Positions 1-8,614 of a DNA stretch of 64,000 bases are shown here, piece by piece. A program made the position numbers and the translations under genes. How positions within the stretch are numbered: position 1 is the first letter of the stretch; each line of letters opens with the position of its first letter. The stretch comes from Catenulispora pinistramenti (GTDB lineage: Bacteria; Actinomycetota; Actinomycetes; Streptomycetales; Catenulisporaceae), in contig NZ_JAAFYZ010000006.1 in the NCBI RefSeq assembly GCF_018274385.1, positions 1-64,000 on the forward strand, read 5' to 3'. A model generated the notes under the pieces. It had not been told where the DNA came from. It searched no databases and was given only the letters and a program-made list of their open reading frames with translations.

Positions 1-67
1 GAGACAGCCCTAGAAGCCTTAGAGGCCCTAGCGCCCCCAAAGCCCCTAGAAGCGGCCCCGCCCTCGC

Positions 68-787
68 TCAGCGAGTGTCGACCACCTGGAACACCTCGGC
101 GATCCGCCCCTCGGCCAGCCCCAGCCGCTGCGCATTGCCCTCGCCCCAGGTGCGCAGCATGCCCTCCAGATCCGAGTGGCCGCCGATCTGCGAGGCGTGC
201 GCCTGGAGTGCGGCGACCTTGCGGTCGAAGACGTCGGTGATGTCCACGGGGTGCGTGGCGTTCGTCATCGACATCACCCAGGTCTCGCCGACCGTCCAGG
301 GCTCCAGTCCCTCCTGCTCCAGCAGTTCGGTGTGGGCCCAGGGGTTGCGGGCGTCGGGGTAGACCGCCGCGATGGCCGCCTCGCCGACGGCGCGGTGGTC
401 CGGGTGCGAGGCGTAGATGCGGTCCAGGTTCAGCTCGGCGGACGGGATCAGGATCCGTTCGGGACGCACCTGCCGGATCACGCGCGAGAGGTCGCGGCGC
501 AGTTCCAGCGAGGGGGTCAGGCGGCCGTCGGGCCAGTGCAGGAAGCGGATGTCGCTCACTCCGACGCACTTGGCCGCCGCGGTCTGCTCGGCCTCGCGCA
601 GTGCCCCGACCTCTGACCGTGGCGTGTCCGGGAACGCCTCGCCGGCGTCGCCGCTGGTCGCGATCGCGTAGGTGACCTCGATTCCGGCGTCCGTCCAGGT
701 GGCGATGGTGCCGGCGGCGCCGAAGTCGATGTCGTCGGGGTGGGCGGCGACGACGAGGATGCGGGACGGGGCGCTGGCCTCGGGCAT
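68..787 (-). CDS. PIG-L (LmbE-like) family deacetylase
   Basis: Probably a zinc-dependent hydrolase that removes an acyl group from an N-acetylated sugar or glycoside. The N-terminus carries the family motif AHPDDID and a second metal motif, SHPDHRAVG, lies mid-protein; both fit PIG-L/LmbE enzymes, which include mycothiol and bacillithiol deacetylases. About 239 residues, usual for the family, with no signal peptide, so cytoplasmic. I start it at the ATG at 787 because GGAG sits 7 nt upstream; the frame stays open a further 20 codons upstream. It is divergent from pcrA, so the neighbour says little about the substrate. MshB is a possible identity, but nothing seen here proves it. Confidence 0.85.
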   Translation of the reverse strand: MPEASAPSRILVVAAHPDDIDFGAAGTIATWTDAGIEVTYAIATSGDAGEAFPDTPRSEVGALREAEQTAAAKCVGVSDIRFLHWPDGRLTPSLELRRDLSRVIRQVRPERILIPSAELNLDRIYASHPDHRAVGEAAIAAVYPDARNPWAHTELLEQEGLEPWTVGETWVMSMTNATHPVDITDVFDRKVAALQAHASQIGGHSDLEGMLRTWGEGNAQRLGLAEGRIAEVFQVVDTR

Positions 788-926
788 GGGTGGACTCCTG
801 GGTTCCCGGCGTGACTGACCGGAGCCGTTCGGCTCCATGACGCGCAACGCCGAGGGGGCGGCTGGTGTTCCGGGTGCCGAAGTATCTTTTGGCCGGTCGG
901 CTGTCGGAGGGGCTGTTGGGCTCGCC

Positions 927-962
927 GGTCTGGCCGGGCTGGCAGGTCTGGCCGGGCCGGCG
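927..962. repeat. 18-bp imperfect tandem duplication in the PIG-L/pcrA intergenic region
   Basis: Two adjacent 18-bp units starting GGTCTGGCCGGG lie in the 384-bp stretch between the divergent PIG-L and pcrA genes. The rest of that stretch is GC-rich with no convincing ORF; it must hold both promoters, which I cannot pinpoint. Confidence 0.5.
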
Positions 963-1171
963 GATCCCGCGGGCTGGGCCGGGTCAGCCGTCGGCCCGGG
1001 GCGGCGTCGGGTCGGGGCGGGTCATCCGTCCGTTCAGGTCGGCGCGGCGGACCCTCGGCGCGGCCCGGGCCATCCTCCGGCTCGGGCCGGTGGCGCGCGC
1101 GTCGGCCCAGGTGACCGCCCCATCTCGGCGACCGCTCCCGCGTTGTCGGTGCGGTCTGCGAAAATTCTGGA

Positions 1172-3637
1172 GTGAGCTCTTCCCTCTTCGCCCCAGGTGC
1201 CCTGCCATTGTTCCCCATGCTCGACGAGATCCGGGAGCAGCGGGGGTCGGGGGACGAGCGGCACACCGACCGCACGCTGCCCGAACCACCGGCGTGGGCC
1301 GACGAGGCCGACGCCGAGCGGGAGGGCTGGGAAGGCTGGGAGGAGCCCGAGGACGCCTGGGTCCCGCCGGAGGAGTCGGCCTCGGCCCGCAAGCTGCTCG
1401 AGGGCCTGAACGACCCGCAGCGCGAGGCTGTCGTGCACACCGGCGGCCCGCTGCTGATCATCGCCGGTGCCGGCTCGGGCAAGACCCGGGTGCTGGCCCA
1501 CCGCATCGCCTACCTGGTCGGCGAGCGGCACGCGCACCCCGGCTCGATACTGGCCATCACCTTCACCAACAAGGCCGCCGCCGAGATGCGGCAGCGCGTG
1601 GAGGAACTGGTCGGCCCGCGGGCCCGGCTGATGTGGGTCTCGACCTTCCACTCGGCCTGCGTCCGGATCCTGCGGGCCCAGGCCAAGACCGCCGGTCTGC
1701 CGAGCAACTTCTCGATCTACGACACCGCCGACTCCCAGCGCCTGATGACCATGGTGCTGCGGGAGCTGGAGATCGACCCGAAGAAGACCACGCCGCGCTC
1801 GATGCTCGGCCAGATCTCCAAGCTCAAGAACGAGCTGGTCGACCACGACACCTTCTCCAGCCGGGCCGAGACCGAGGCCGAGCGCCAGCTCGCGCAGGTC
1901 TACCGGATGTACTCGGACCGGCTGACCGCGGCGAAGGCGATGGACTTCGACGACATCATCATGACCACGGTGCACCTGCTCCAGGCCTTCCCGATGGTCG
2001 CCGAGCACTACCGCCGCCGGTTCCGGCACATCCTCGTGGACGAGTACCAGGACACCAACACCGCGCAGTATCAGCTGGTGAAGGAACTGGTCGGGCAGCA
2101 CGAGAAGCGCACCGTCGACGGCGACCTGGTCCGGCCCGGCCTGAACACCGAGGACCTGCCGCCAGCCGAACTGTGTGTGGTCGGCGACGCGGACCAGTCC
2201 ATCTACGCCTTCCGCGGCGCGACCATCCGCAACATCATCGAGTTCGAACGCGACTACCCGGACGCCAAGGTCATCAAGCTGGAGCAGAACTACCGCTCCA
2301 CGCAGACCATCCTGACCGCGGCGAACGCGGTCATCGAGAACAACAAGGGCCGGCGCGCGAAGAACCTGTGGACCGACTCCGGCGACGGCAAGCTGATCAC
2401 CGGATACGTCGCCGACGACGAGCACTCCGAGGCCCAGTACGTGGCCGAGGAGATCGACCGCCTGTCCGACGCCAAGGAGACCACCTACGGCGGCGTCGCG
2501 GTGTTCTACCGCACCAACGCGCAGTCCCGGGTCTTCGAAGAAATCTTCGTCCGCGTCGGCCTGCCCTACCGCGTGGTCGGCGGCGTCCGCTTCTACGAGC
2601 GCAAGGAGGTCCGCGACGCGCTGGCATACCTGCGCGCGCTGGCCAACGAGGACGACATCGTCTCGGTCCGGCGCATCCTGAACACCCCGAAGCGCGGCAT
2701 CGGCGAGAAGGCCGAGGAGTCGCTGGAGCGGCTGGCGGCCCGCGACCGCATCTCCTTCGGCGACGCGCTCCGCCGCGCCGACGAGGCGCCCGCCCTGGCC
2801 GCGCGCTCGGTGAAGGCCGTCCAGGGCTTCACGCAGATGATGGACGAGCTGCGCGAGCTGGCCGCCGAGTACGGGCCCGCGCACGTCCTGGAGGCCATAC
2901 TGGAGCGCACGGGCCTGTTGCAGGAGCTCCAGGACTCCGACGACCCGCAGGACGAGACCCGCATCGAGAACCTCCGCGAACTCCTGGCCGTGGCCCTGGA
3001 ATTCGAGCAGGCGCAGCCCGAGGGCCGCCTCCCGGAGTTCCTGGAGCGCGTGGCACTGGTCGCCGACTCCGACCAGATCCCCGACGGCGAGGACCACGAG
3101 GGCATGGTCACCCTGATGACCCTGCACAGCGCCAAGGGCCTGGAGTTCCCGGTGGTGTTCCTCACCGGCATGGAGGACGGCGTCTTCCCGCACATGCGCT
3201 CCATGGGCGACAAGAAGGAGATGGAGGAGGAACGCCGCCTGGCCTACGTGGGCATCACCCGCGCCCGCGAGCAGCTGTACGTCTCCCGCTCCGTCTACCG
3301 CTCCGCCTGGGGCGCCCCGCAGTACAACCCGCCGTCGAAGTTCCTCGGCGAGATCCCGGACACCCTGCTCGAATGGGAGCGCATCGCCCCGGAGCCCAAG
3401 ACCGCCGAGCGCTCCCCGTTCGGCGACCGCCGCGGCGTCACCCGCGGCTTCCAGCAACGCAAGGGCGCGGTGAAGGTGATCTCCCTGGACCCCGGCGACC
3501 GCGTGATCCACGACTCCTTCGGCATGGGCACAGTCGTCGCGGTCAGCGGCCGGGAACGCGACGAGGCGACGATCGACTTCGGTTCCTCGGGCGTGCGGAC
3601 GCTGCTGCTGACGATGGCGCCGGTGCAGAAGCTGTAG
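1172..3637 (+). CDS. pcrA: ATP-dependent DNA helicase PcrA/UvrD (SF1A)
   Basis: 3'-5' DNA helicase for repair, recombination control and replication restart. All SF1A motifs are visible: Walker A GAGSGKT near residue 100, TFTNKAAAEMR (Ia), DEYQDTN (II), GDADQSIYAFRGA (III), QNYRST (IV), TLHSAKGLEFPVVF (V) and YVGITRAR (VI). The C-terminus is a short Tudor-like domain (GDRVIHDSFGMGTV). Length 821 residues. The GTG at 1172 gives MSSSLF, matching how Streptomyces PcrA proteins begin; an ATG at 1217 is the alternative. Its stop codon directly abuts the stop of the convergent lipoprotein gene, with no intergenic base. Confidence 0.97.
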   Translation: MSSSLFAPGALPLFPMLDEIREQRGSGDERHTDRTLPEPPAWADEADAEREGWEGWEEPEDAWVPPEESASARKLLEGLNDPQREAVVHTGGPLLIIAGAGSGKTRVLAHRIAYLVGERHAHPGSILAITFTNKAAAEMRQRVEELVGPRARLMWVSTFHSACVRILRAQAKTAGLPSNFSIYDTADSQRLMTMVLRELEIDPKKTTPRSMLGQISKLKNELVDHDTFSSRAETEAERQLAQVYRMYSDRLTAAKAMDFDDIIMTTVHLLQAFPMVAEHYRRRFRHILVDEYQDTNTAQYQLVKELVGQHEKRTVDGDLVRPGLNTEDLPPAELCVVGDADQSIYAFRGATIRNIIEFERDYPDAKVIKLEQNYRSTQTILTAANAVIENNKGRRAKNLWTDSGDGKLITGYVADDEHSEAQYVAEEIDRLSDAKETTYGGVAVFYRTNAQSRVFEEIFVRVGLPYRVVGGVRFYERKEVRDALAYLRALANEDDIVSVRRILNTPKRGIGEKAEESLERLAARDRISFGDALRRADEAPALAARSVKAVQGFTQMMDELRELAAEYGPAHVLEAILERTGLLQELQDSDDPQDETRIENLRELLAVALEFEQAQPEGRLPEFLERVALVADSDQIPDGEDHEGMVTLMTLHSAKGLEFPVVFLTGMEDGVFPHMRSMGDKKEMEEERRLAYVGITRAREQLYVSRSVYRSAWGAPQYNPPSKFLGEIPDTLLEWERIAPEPKTAERSPFGDRRGVTRGFQQRKGAVKVISLDPGDRVIHDSFGMGTVVAVSGRERDEATIDFGSSGVRTLLLTMAPVQKL

Positions 3638-4549
3638 CTAAACAGCGGCCGACGCCGTCGGGTTCGGCGGCACCTCCAGCTTCAGCCCCGCCGGCGGCTG
3701 GTCGCTGACCTGTGACGGGTCGGGGGCGACCAGGGTGAGCGGGGTGCCGAAGGCGGAGAAGGTCTCGGTCAGTTTCATGGTCGCGGGGCCGGCGCCGTCG
3801 GCGACGCTGGCGGTGCCGGTCTCGTAGCGCAGGGGACGGCCGGTGTCGTCCGTGTACAGGTCGGCCGTGACCTGCGCCGGGTGGGCCTTGAACGCGGTCA
3901 ACGCGGTCGGGCTTATCAGCAGCGATGCGGAGATCAGGGTGTAGGCGTCGGCCTGGAAACGGTAGTGGTGGGTCGACCCGGCGGCCTGGTCGGGGAGTTC
4001 CTGTACCGCGGTGAGATTGGGGAAGCGGAGCACCCCGAACTCGCTGCAGGGCGGGCGCAGCAGGGCGGCGGGGACCGAGGCGGCGCTCACCTTGAACCAT
4101 TTCGAGGTGCCCTGGCGCAGGTAGTCGGTGCCGTCGACGAGTTCTTCCTCCAGGCCCGCGGAGTCCGTTATATGGGCGGTGCGGTGGCCGGGGCTCGGAT
4201 CGGCCTGCAGAGCCGCGCTCAGGGCGGCCGTCTGGCCCGGTACAGCGACGTTGAGCTTCAGCTGGGCCTGCCACGAGTTCTGTTGGCAGGCCGCCTGGAC
4301 CAGGCCCACCGCTGTCTCCGCGACCAGATCGGAGGACCCCGACCCGGTGGTGCCCGACGACGCGCCGCCCGATGACGCCGTCCCGCCCGACGATCCGCCG
4401 CCCGACGATCCGCCGACCGACGCCGAGATGTTGGCCAGCGCCGGAGCCTTGCTCTGGTCTACGGAACTGCTGCCGGACGGCTTGCCGCAGGCGGCGCTCA
4501 AGGCCGCGACCGCGATGAGGCAGGCGAGAAGCCTGGATCTCCCGATCAT
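3638..4549 (-). CDS. Putative secreted lipoprotein (LppX/LolA-like)
   Basis: A 303-residue exported lipoprotein. A basic start (MIGRSR), a hydrophobic stretch and the lipobox LSAAC predict lipidation at Cys21. A Ser/Gly linker follows, then a region with the rhythm of LppX/LprG or LolA-type lipid-binding folds (repeated beta-like stretches and a TDDTGRPLRYE turn near the end). That assignment rests on general resemblance only. Start: ATG at 4549 preceded by a run of seven G and five A; a TTG frame extends further upstream but would destroy the signal peptide. Convergent with pcrA and transcribed in the same direction as the M23 gene upstream, but separated from it by a strong terminator. Confidence 0.7.
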   Translation of the reverse strand: MIGRSRLLACLIAVAALSAACGKPSGSSSVDQSKAPALANISASVGGSSGGGSSGGTASSGGASSGTTGSGSSDLVAETAVGLVQAACQQNSWQAQLKLNVAVPGQTAALSAALQADPSPGHRTAHITDSAGLEEELVDGTDYLRQGTSKWFKVSAASVPAALLRPPCSEFGVLRFPNLTAVQELPDQAAGSTHHYRFQADAYTLISASLLISPTALTAFKAHPAQVTADLYTDDTGRPLRYETGTASVADGAGPATMKLTETFSAFGTPLTLVAPDPSQVSDQPPAGLKLEVPPNPTASAAV

Positions 4550-4611
4550 CTTTTTCCCCCCCGGGTGATGTTGGTAGTACGAGCAGTTGTACGCCTGGCC
4601 CGGGCAGAACA

Positions 4612-4638
4612 AAAGAGCCCGGGAGACCCGGGCTCTTT
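4612..4638 (-). terminator. Intrinsic-type terminator after the M23 peptidase gene
   Basis: A perfect 12-bp stem (AAAGAGCCCGGG / CCCGGGCTCTTT) with a 3-nt loop lies 31 bp beyond the stop of the M23 gene. Its symmetric A/T ends let it work on either strand, isolating the lipoprotein gene. Confidence 0.85.
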
Positions 4639-4669
4639 CGCAGTCTTCTGATCTTGGACGGTCGAACGT

Positions 4670-6334
4670 CTACGGCACCAGACCGTGGCTCCGCAGGAAC
4701 GGCATCGGGTCCACCGCCGTGGACGCCCCCGGCACCCCGTTGCCGGGATCGGCGGGCCCCGGGGGGTGGTATTCGAGGTGCAGGTGCGGCCCGGTGGTGT
4801 TGCCGGTGTCCCCGGACAGGGCGATGATCTGCCCGGCCGCGACCTTGCCGCTGCGCACCTTCATCACGCTCAGGTGGCAGTACCAGGTCTGGCTGCCGTC
4901 CGGGTGCTGCACCACGATCCGGTACCCGTAGGGCCCGGCCCAACCGGACTCTATGACCGTCCCGTCGGTGACCGCGACCACCTTGGTGCCGACCGGCACC
5001 GCGAAGTCCTGGCCGGTGTGCAGGTTGACCCAGCGGTCGCCGGCCTGGCCGAAGCCGGCGGTCAGCACGTAGTCCTGGACCGGCAGGAAGTACTTCTGTG
5101 ACATCTCGGCGAGCCGCTGCTTCTCCAGCGCCTGCTGCTGCACCAGTTCGCTGCGCTGCTCGCTGCGGGTCGCGCGGTCGGCCAGGTTGGCGCTGGCCGC
5201 GCGCATCTGGAGCAGGTTCTGCTCCAGGCCGTTGGCCGGGGTGGCCGGGGCCGCGGCGTCCGCGGCGGTCTCGGTGTGGCTCGAGGGCAGGCGCAGGCCG
5301 CCGACCGCGGCGACCGCCACCGCGGCCACGCCGACGACCGCTGCCGGCGTCGAGGTGAACGCGTGCAGGGTGCGGCGCCCGGAAAGCGAGACCGCTGGCC
5401 GGGCCGGCTTGCTGCCGAACGGGCGGGTCGGCGGGATCGGCGGGGGAGTGCCGCCGGAGCGGCTGCGGGTCCGCAGCGGGGCGTCGTCGCCGCCCTCGGC
5501 GTACCCGTCGTCGTCGCCGCCCTCGGCGTACCCGTCGTCCTCGCTGCCGCCGTCGTACCCGTCGTAGCCGTAGCCCGCGTAGTCCTCGGCGTCGTCCGTG
5601 TAGCCGGTCGCGGCGTACTCGCCGTCCTCGTACTCGCCTTCGTAGGCGCCCTCGGCGTCGTACGCACCCCCGCCGTTGTGGGCGTCATAGGCGTCGTACC
5701 CGCCCTCGCCGTCCGGCAGGAGGTCGTAGGCGGCTTCGGTGGACCCCGGCGCCTCGTAGATGGCCTCGAAGGTCCCGGTGTCGAAGTCCGGGTGGTGGAA
5801 GTTGTGGTCCTCGTACTGCGGCTGCGCGCCGTACTGCTGGGCCTCGTACGCCTGCTGGCCGTAGTGCGGCTGCGGCTGTGCGTGCGGCTGTGTCTGCGGC
5901 TGGTGCTGCGCAGGCGGCTGCACCGGGTGCTGGTGCTGTTGGTGCTGCTGATCGTACTGCTGCTGCGGCTGCCTGTACTGCGCGTACGGGTCCTGCCACC
6001 CCGGGCCGTCCCACATCGGGCTGGACTCGGGCGCCTGCGGCTGCGCCGGGATGACCGGCGCGGCGGGGGCCTGCTGCTGCGGGGCTGAATACGCCGCGTA
6101 CACCGACTCGTAATAGCTCTGGTCCATCACCGGCTGCTGCGGCGCGGCGGGAGCCTCGTAGTCGTAGACAGCGCCCTGTTCATAGAAACCGCTCTGCGGT
6201 TGGGCCTCGTATACGCCGGACCACTCGTTGACCGCTTGGTAGCCGTCGCTGGAACCGTACAGGCTGTCCTCGCCGTTAGGCGTTATGGCCGCCTCCCAGT
6301 CGGTATCCCATTGGGACGAACCATGTTTTCCCAT
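4670..6334 (-). CDS. Membrane-anchored M23 metallopeptidase with a long disordered N-terminal region
   Basis: Putative peptidoglycan endopeptidase. The C-terminal ~130 residues form a LytM/M23 domain with the zinc motifs HTGQDF and HLHLEYH. Before it are a coiled-coil-like stretch rich in Glu/Gln/Arg (around residues 385-420) and a single hydrophobic segment near residue 335, likely the membrane anchor. The first ~320 residues are low-complexity, rich in Gln, Tyr, Pro, Gly, Asp and Glu, and would lie in the cytoplasm. 554 residues from the ATG at 6334, which has GGAGG 12 nt upstream; a TTG at 6343 sits only 3 nt from that site. In Streptomyces a similar gene also follows pcrA. It probably acts in wall turnover during growth or division. 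Confidence 0.9.
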   Translation of the reverse strand: MGKHGSSQWDTDWEAAITPNGEDSLYGSSDGYQAVNEWSGVYEAQPQSGFYEQGAVYDYEAPAAPQQPVMDQSYYESVYAAYSAPQQQAPAAPVIPAQPQAPESSPMWDGPGWQDPYAQYRQPQQQYDQQHQQHQHPVQPPAQHQPQTQPHAQPQPHYGQQAYEAQQYGAQPQYEDHNFHHPDFDTGTFEAIYEAPGSTEAAYDLLPDGEGGYDAYDAHNGGGAYDAEGAYEGEYEDGEYAATGYTDDAEDYAGYGYDGYDGGSEDDGYAEGGDDDGYAEGGDDAPLRTRSRSGGTPPPIPPTRPFGSKPARPAVSLSGRRTLHAFTSTPAAVVGVAAVAVAAVGGLRLPSSHTETAADAAAPATPANGLEQNLLQMRAASANLADRATRSEQRSELVQQQALEKQRLAEMSQKYFLPVQDYVLTAGFGQAGDRWVNLHTGQDFAVPVGTKVVAVTDGTVIESGWAGPYGYRIVVQHPDGSQTWYCHLSVMKVRSGKVAAGQIIALSGDTGNTTGPHLHLEYHPPGPADPGNGVPGASTAVDPMPFLRSHGLVP

Positions 6335-6640
6335 GACGGCCAACTACCTCCTGGGAACGTGGGACAGCCGATCTTCATAACGGGGCGGGGACAGCGCCGT
6401 TATCGAGTCGCGACTTTAGCGCCTCGGAGGCTGGACGGACAACGGTTCGGCTGACTTTGCGCGCGCTTTACAAGCGGTTCACTGGTGTTGTCGCAGGAAG
6501 TCCGATGATCCTCACGGAGATTGTGCGGACCGTCACAGGGTGGGACTGGGCAGGGCGCCGTCCCAGGTCGGCTACTGTGTGAGGCGGTTATGGCGGATCA
6601 AAGAAGATCTTCCGGTGGAACCCAAGTGGAGGCAGTCGCA
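6335..6640. other. Divergent intergenic region between the M23 gene and icmB
   Basis: 306 bp with no supported gene. It must hold the promoters of both neighbours. I looked for a ydaO-type or cobalamin riboswitch, because the neighbours are a wall hydrolase and a B12 protein, and saw no convincing conserved core on either strand. Confidence 0.4.
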
Positions 6641-7048
6641 ATGAGCCAGTCAGCCCCGGTCCGCGTCGTCATCGCGAAGCCCGGCCTGGACGGCCACGAC
6701 CGCGGCGCGAAAGTCGTGGCGCGCGCCCTGCGTGACGCCGGCGTCGAGGTCGTCTACACCGGCCTGCACCAGATGCCCGACCAGATCGTGGCCACCGCCA
6801 TCCAGGAGGACGCCGACGCCATCGGCCTGTCGATCCTGTCCGGCGCGCACATGACGCAGTGCGCGAAGGTGATCGAGGCGCTGAAGGAGAAGGACGCCTC
6901 GGACATCAAGGTCTTCGTCGGCGGCATCATCCCGGAGGACGACTTCGCCCCGCTGAAGGAGATGGGCGTGGTGGCGATCTTCACCCCCGGCACCGCCACC
7001 CAGGAGATCGTCGACTGGGTCAACGAGAACCTGGCGCACGCCGCCTGA
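6641..7048 (+). CDS. icmB: Cobalamin-binding small subunit of an acyl-CoA mutase (IcmB-like)
   Basis: B12-binding domain protein that pairs with a separate catalytic subunit to rearrange isobutyryl-CoA/butyryl-CoA or a similar acyl-CoA. The signature [10 protein letters not shown] contains the DxHxxG motif whose His ligates cobalt; LSILSGAHM and VFVGGIIP complete the fold. At 135 residues it is the small subunit only; the catalytic chain is not in this window. Start: ATG at 6641 with GGAGG 8 nt upstream, rather than the in-frame ATG at 6590. Streptomyces has icmB in the same neighbourhood of pcrA. It could also serve another mutase large chain. Confidence 0.85.
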   Translation: MSQSAPVRVVIAKPGLDGHDRGAKVVARALRDAGVEVVYTGLHQMPDQIVATAIQEDADAIGLSILSGAHMTQCAKVIEALKEKDASDIKVFVGGIIPEDDFAPLKEMGVVAIFTPGTATQEIVDWVNENLAHAA

Positions 7049-7104
7049 GCCGGCGTCAGAAAGCCCCACCCGGCTTGTGGGTGCCCTGAAATAGTGTTCG
7101 GGGC

Positions 7105-8436
7105 ATGGCAGAACGTTGGACCGCCGCCCAGGTCAACTCTCTGGCCCCGGACGCCGCCTCGCAGAAGGCCGGCGCGAAGCTCGGGGTCCCCGCCCCGTGG
7201 TCGGGCATCGGGTATCTGGAAGACGAGCGGTTGTTGTGGGGGGACTGCAAGGGGAGCGGGAGCAAGCCGTACCAGGTCACGGTCTCCGTGGCCGATTCGG
7301 ACACCGCGTATCAGTGCACGTGCCCCAGTAGGAAGTTCCCGTGTAAGCACGCGCTGGGCCTGCTGTTGTTGTGGGCGGCCGGCACGGTCCGGGATACCGA
7401 AGAGCTCCCGGAGCGGGTCCAGGCCTGGTCCGACTCCCGGAAGGACCGCGCCGAGAAGTCCGCGGCCCGCAGCGTCGCCAAGGCCGAGAAAGCCGCCGCC
7501 GACCCCGAAGGCGTGGCCAAACGGGCCGCGCAGCGGGCCGAGCGGATCGGCGACGGCCTGGCCGACCTCGACCGCTGGCTCACCGACCAGGTCGCGGCCG
7601 GGCTGAGCGACCCGACCGCGCTCTCCTACGGCGCCGTGGACCCGGTCGCCAAGCGGCTGGTGGACGCGCAGGCCTCGGGGGTGGCCGGCCGGGTCCGGAC
7701 CCTGCCCGGCACCCGCTCCGCCGCCGGCGACGCCTGGCCGGACGCGGTCCTGGCCGAGTTCTCCCGGCTGCACCTGCTGTGTCAGGCCTGGACCCGGCTG
7801 GCCGAACTGCCGCCGGCGATGCAGGACACCGTGCGGCGGCGGATCGGGATCTCGGTCGACACCGACGCCGTGCGCCGCGACGGCGAGCGGGTCGCGGGCC
7901 GCTGGCACGTCCTGGGATCGCGGGACCGCGCCGCCGAGAAGCTCACCGAGCGCCGGATCTGGCTGCGGGACGCCGAAAGCGGCCGGCTGGCGATGCTGCT
8001 GGCGTTCGGCGCCATGCAGCAGGCGCCGACGCTGGCGCTGCCGGTCGGCGCGGTCTACCGGGCAGAGATGGCGTTCCACTCCGAGGCGCTGCCGCTGCGG
8101 GCACAGATGGAGACCGGCGAGGTCGACTCCACCGACGCAGCCCTCGCCCCCGCGGGCGGGACGCTCCAAGCCGCGGCCGAGGAGTTCGCCGCGGCGCTCG
8201 CCGCGGATCCGTGGCAGGAGGGCTGGCCGGTGGTGATCGCGGACGCGGTCCCGGACCGGACGGGCGAGCTGGCCGACGCCCAGGGCCGCCGCATGCCGCT
8301 GATCAGCGAGGAGACCGCACTGTGGCGGCTGCTCGCGGTCTCCGGCGGCCACCCGGTGACCCTCTTCGGCGAGTACACCGACGCCGGGTTGGAACCGCTC
8401 ACGGTGTGGGCCGACGGTTCGGTCGTCGCGCTGTGA
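7105..8436 (+). CDS. SWIM zinc-finger domain protein
   Basis: Unknown function; the SWIM finger suggests nucleic-acid or protein binding. Its signature CTCPSRKFPCKH gives ligands Cys71, Cys73, Cys80 and His82 (CxCx6CxH). The remaining ~350 residues are helical, charged and without a recognised domain. 443 residues. It opens the five-gene series followed by DUF5691, MoxR ATPase, DUF5682 and VWA genes, all on the same strand. The 178-bp gap to the next gene may carry a second promoter. Confidence 0.85.
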   Translation: MAERWTAAQVNSLAPDAASQKAGAKLGVPAPWSGIGYLEDERLLWGDCKGSGSKPYQVTVSVADSDTAYQCTCPSRKFPCKHALGLLLLWAAGTVRDTEELPERVQAWSDSRKDRAEKSAARSVAKAEKAAADPEGVAKRAAQRAERIGDGLADLDRWLTDQVAAGLSDPTALSYGAVDPVAKRLVDAQASGVAGRVRTLPGTRSAAGDAWPDAVLAEFSRLHLLCQAWTRLAELPPAMQDTVRRRIGISVDTDAVRRDGERVAGRWHVLGSRDRAAEKLTERRIWLRDAESGRLAMLLAFGAMQQAPTLALPVGAVYRAEMAFHSEALPLRAQMETGEVDSTDAALAPAGGTLQAAAEEFAAALAADPWQEGWPVVIADAVPDRTGELADAQGRRMPLISEETALWRLLAVSGGHPVTLFGEYTDAGLEPLTVWADGSVVAL

Positions 8437-8614
8437 ACGCCTGGGCGCGCGGCGGGCAGGGCTCTGCGAAGCCCGCTCCGACAGGGCCGGTGATTAGGGA
8501 ATTTCAGGGTATTGCCATCGACCCCGTAAGTTGTCAGTGGCGTGGTGCACAATCTGTGGACATCAGTGCGAAGGCTGTGGGGATCTCCTACTCGGCGGAA
8601 GCGCGGTGAGCACC

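Noticed and set aside
865-3708. 947-codon plus-strand frame and an 825-codon minus-strand frame over pcrA
   Set aside because: Both are Arg/Gly/Pro/Ala-rich shadows of the pcrA reading frame, produced by the high GC content; pcrA carries all helicase motifs.
6335-6640. Possible ydaO or cobalamin riboswitch
   Set aside because: Suggested by the neighbours (a wall hydrolase and a B12 protein), but no conserved riboswitch core could be read on either strand.
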